NCBI GenBank assembly: GCA_958430865.1
Contig: CAUDNR010000095.1
Coordinates: 1 to 20,614, forward strand
Direction of reading: 5' to 3'
Length of the DNA: 20,614 bases
DNA from: Entrophospora sp. SA101
Lineage: Eukaryota; Glomeromycota; Glomeromycetes; Entrophosporales; Entrophosporaceae
Made by a program: the position numbers and the translations under genes. The notes under the pieces were generated by a model that was not told where the DNA came from, did not search any database, and saw nothing but the letters and a program-made list of their open reading frames with translations. Each line of letters starts with the position of its first letter. Positions within the stretch are counted from its first letter, which is position 1. Shown piece after piece: positions 18,031-20,614 of the stretch.

Positions 18031-19228
18031 TTTTACTATCAAAAATGAAATTTGGCACAAGATGATCTTTCTTGTTTAGTGAAAGATCTTCTAAACACGT
18101 AATAGAACAAATTACAAAATTCAGTTCAAAAAAACCACCATCATCATATTTTTTGTAAGCAATCAGCAATAAATACATTGCTAACAGCAAACTGCACATT
18201 TGGGAAAAGCTAGAAATGTTAAAAAGATAAATCAGATAACGAATAGAGGTTGAAACCGGTTGCAACATAAATTCGGTTCCTATTATTACTATTTTTTCAT
18301 CGGAAAACCGGATTATTATAATTAACATCTGATTTTTGAATAAGTTTTTTTGCTAATGAAAATTTGGTAATAAGTGGTGTGACTATTTTGGGCATAGTAG
18401 AAAATTTTTACTCTAAGTCATATCCAAAATCAGGTAAAGCAATTTTATGTCATATCAATATGAAATTATTGGTAAAGCAAAAAAATTTATAATAGAAAAA
18501 TAGGCAAGGGTTAAATTGTAATTGATATTAATATAAAAAGTTTTATGTTCTTTTCCATTTAAGTAAATTTTCTAATGACTCTTCTTATTACTAATCCTAA
18601 CACTAAATTATTGTTCAGATATGGGTTTATTTAAAAAACATCAACAACTATATTAATATGGTTTTCTTAGTTCTTTAGATAAAAATGTATTTCAATGGTT
18701 ACACATGAAGTCACATGTCTCATATGGGTGAAACTTTTAATTTTGATATGTAGTTTTCTAAAATTTACTAATATATAACCTGGATGTTACCTCAATTATA
18801 ATAATCCGGAGTCCTTATATAACCCGCATAGATTATCCTATTTCATCTCGTATAGTAATAGGATAATCCTAGTAAAATTTGTCCGCATTTCCTGTTAGTC
18901 AGCTGACGAAACTTTATTCACTAGTTTTGGTTTCGCCAAAAGTGACTAATATTAAAGTTTTGTTTAGGGTTACGCAACCAGCCTTGATATTCACCAATAA
19001 TTCTAAAAGAAATAATTAAGGAAGAAAAGAAGAAAGCAAAGACGATGGTTATGATAAAATACATGAATACGGAAATGATGAAAGTATTATGATTACAAAG
19101 TATACTAATGTTTTGCTAATAGTAATATTCAATTAGATATCAGATAATTGATCAAATTTCTTTAATAAAATTAAAAGTGTATTATCGATGAGATGAAACA
19201 TATTTGTTTGGTGCTAAAAATAAAATCA
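18031..19228. other. Long AT-rich stretch without a supported gene
   Basis: A minus-strand frame (18014-18328) is hydrophobic and its 3' end lies inside the inverted repeat, so I do not call it. A small inverted pair, AGATTATCCTATT and AATAGGATAATCCT, lies at about 18831-18870. Otherwise nothing is seen. Confidence 0.4.
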
Positions 19229-19559
19229 CTATTCCATTGATTCTATTTCTATAAATAGAAATAAGTGATTTTGAGAAAATATTGAGCCATAATGTTTTTC
19301 ATTATACGAACGTATTTGCTCAAATTTAACATTGGGAAGTATCAAATAATGTGTTATAATAATCCCGGCTCGCGTTATTATTTTTATTATTGAATGAAAA
19401 TTTCTTTTATTCTTTATAATTGGTAAAGCCAAATTAGTCGGCATCTTGAAATCGAATATATTATTCATGCCCTGTAAAATATTATTATCAAAGATTCCAT
19501 TGTCAACCTTTACATACCTTTTGTATTATATTTAACAGACTTGGGATGCTCTGACTCAT
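19229..19559 (-). CDS. Possible two-exon small protein
   Basis: On the minus strand an ATG at 19559-19557 opens a 14-codon exon (to 19518, MSQSIPSLLNIIQK). It ends at a good donor (AAG|GTATGT). A 46-bp intron ends in TTTTACAG at 19472, and exon 2 (19471-19229) continues in phase for 80 codons to a stop. The 94-residue product has a basic, Phe/Ile-rich centre (KNKRNFHSIIKIITRAG), mildly like an organelle-targeted or membrane-associated protein. I recognise no family. The intron is shorter than others in this window. Coding status rests mainly on the splice-site quality. Confidence 0.35.
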
Positions 19560-20312
19560 TCACGGCAGGCTACCTTGTGATTCATTACTAATCCTCTTAA
19601 TAAACAATGAAATTAATTGAATAACAGCAAAATAATAAAATTGGCGATCTGGCTATGAATAATCGACATTTGGTCTATAGCATCCCCATAGTAAACTTTT
19701 TTTCTTTAAGCAAAGATGTTCGATAAGCAAATTTGGTTAGTATCCTCCGCTTTTTATTATGTACATTCTTGGACGAATTGTTAATTAATGAACAATTCTG
19801 TGTGACACTTAATGATGATGAAAAATTTTATACTTCTATACAAACTTAAAATGATCGTACGTGACGATCAATTATAATTTCAAGACTATTTCCAAAATGT
19901 TTATTTTCCTTTGTCTGCTTTCTATTTGCCGCGTTTAATATAGAATAACTTTATAACCTCTTTTCAAGTTCTTCAATGCTGTTTTTTCTCTACATAATAT
20001 ATCATTACCACTTAATAGATATCTACTTTTACTTGTATACGGTCGTTTTCACTATATTTTCCTACCCGAGGGATTTCCCACACCTTGATAATTACTCTTT
20101 TCCACATATAAATGAAACATAATAATGCAATAAAGTCATAAAATAAAAGTTTCAGTAATTTTAGATAAAAGAGCATTTTGGAATGTAATAAATGTTGTCT
20201 TTACATATTTACGATATTAATATTAATCAATTTTATTTATTACAGCATTTTCTTTATTTTATCCAAAAAAAAATTGTAAATTAATTCATATAAACGGATA
20301 AGCAAAAACACA
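19560..20312. other. Spacer 3' of the zinc-ribbon gene
   Basis: No gene is seen. Presumably it holds the 3' untranslated region of the minus-strand gene at the right edge. Confidence 0.4.
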
Positions 20313-20614
20313 TTAATTAATTATTAATGGTTTAAATCCAATAATTGAAAATACATGTTTTGCTATATTTTCTTCATTTGGTTGATGTTCACCTTTCCAT
20401 CCACAACCATAATTTCCGTGAGATAAACAAGTATAATAATCACCATTAGCTGAATTATTATCATCATTTTTAACAACATTAACTGAATTTGGAGTATGAC
20501 AATTTGGACAAGTGTACATCTTGATATTTAAAGGTGAGATGGTGTCGTGAGTGTTAAGATTTAAAAATGAGTTAAATGGTTCCGAGATTGGAACTTCGAC
20601 TATTTCTTGTTCAT
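20313..20614 (-). CDS. Small zinc-ribbon protein, 5'-truncated by the window edge
   Basis: The minus-strand frame is open from the window edge (first full codon 20612-20610) to a stop at 20315-20313, giving at least 99 residues. An internal ATG at 20519 would give a 68-residue version, but upstream codons (EQEIVEVPISEPFNSF) look coding, so the gene probably starts outside. It holds a Cys4 pattern: CPNC, about 27 residues later C in YYTC, then CGWKG. This is a zinc-ribbon-like knuckle arrangement with the second pair spaced C-x7-C. Asn/Asp-rich residues fill the loop between the pairs. The C terminus ends in IIGFKPLIIN. Function and family are not recognised. Confidence 0.6.
   Translation of the reverse strand, partial: EQEIVEVPISEPFNSFLNLNTHDTISPLNIKMYTCPNCHTPNSVNVVKNDDNNSANGDYYTCLSHGNYGCGWKGEHQPNEENIAKHVFSIIGFKPLIIN

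Noticed and set aside
18014..18328. 104-codon minus-strand hydrophobic frame
   Set aside because: No recognisable domain. It ends within the inverted repeat, and the Ile/Leu/Tyr composition is that expected from AT-rich non-coding DNA.

Overview
This is a very AT-rich eukaryotic window. Its genes are split by short GT-AG introns (66-121 bp in the three well-supported models). Between the genes lie low-complexity DNA, tandem repeats and class II transposon remnants. A BED-finger hAT element, a Tc1-type element, a Wee1-family kinase, a DCAF6-type WD40 protein and N/Q/D-rich proteins together suggest an early-diverging fungus. A Glomeromycotina (Rhizophagus-like) genome is my best guess. This is inferred from style, not from any search. 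I saw no rRNA, no convincing tRNA and no CRISPR array.

Layout. (1) 437-2196 is a nested transposon: a non-autonomous hAT-like element with an 8-bp target duplication, 19-bp perfect terminal inverted repeats, subterminal CCGAAACT arrays and a truncated minus-strand BED-finger ORF. A 942-bp Tc1-like element with ~250-bp inverted repeats has split that ORF at a TA dinucleotide. (2) 2850-4830 holds satellite-like DNA (~36-bp monomers in a 218-bp higher-order unit), a 68-bp tandem duplication, a triplet microsatellite and degenerate repeats. (3) 5153-7804 is a six-exon DCAF6-like WD40 gene with a very long Asn/Asp/Glu-rich insertion. (4) 8220-9063 is a probable decayed gene behind a CACGTG/TATA-type upstream region. 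(5) 9553-11056 is a four-exon Wee1-like kinase gene. (6) 11222-12437 holds uncertain minus-strand coding candidates. (7) 13040-13692 is a ~76-bp tandem array built around GACAC-NN-GTGTC hairpin sites. (8) 14010-14820 holds small coding remnants. (9) 15885-17147 is a four-exon gene for a coiled-coil/poly-Q protein with a C-terminal RRM. (10) 17148-20312 is mostly non-coding, with an inverted-repeat (MITE-like) structure and a possible two-exon small gene. (11) The right edge carries the 3' end of a minus-strand gene for a small zinc-ribbon protein.

The supported genes do not form an obvious pathway. Wee1 kinases restrain CDK1 at mitotic entry. DCAF6-type proteins are substrate receptors for CUL4-DDB1 ubiquitin ligases. 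The RRM protein is an unassigned RNA binder. All exon boundaries are read by eye from GT-AG sites, phase continuity and protein similarity from memory.
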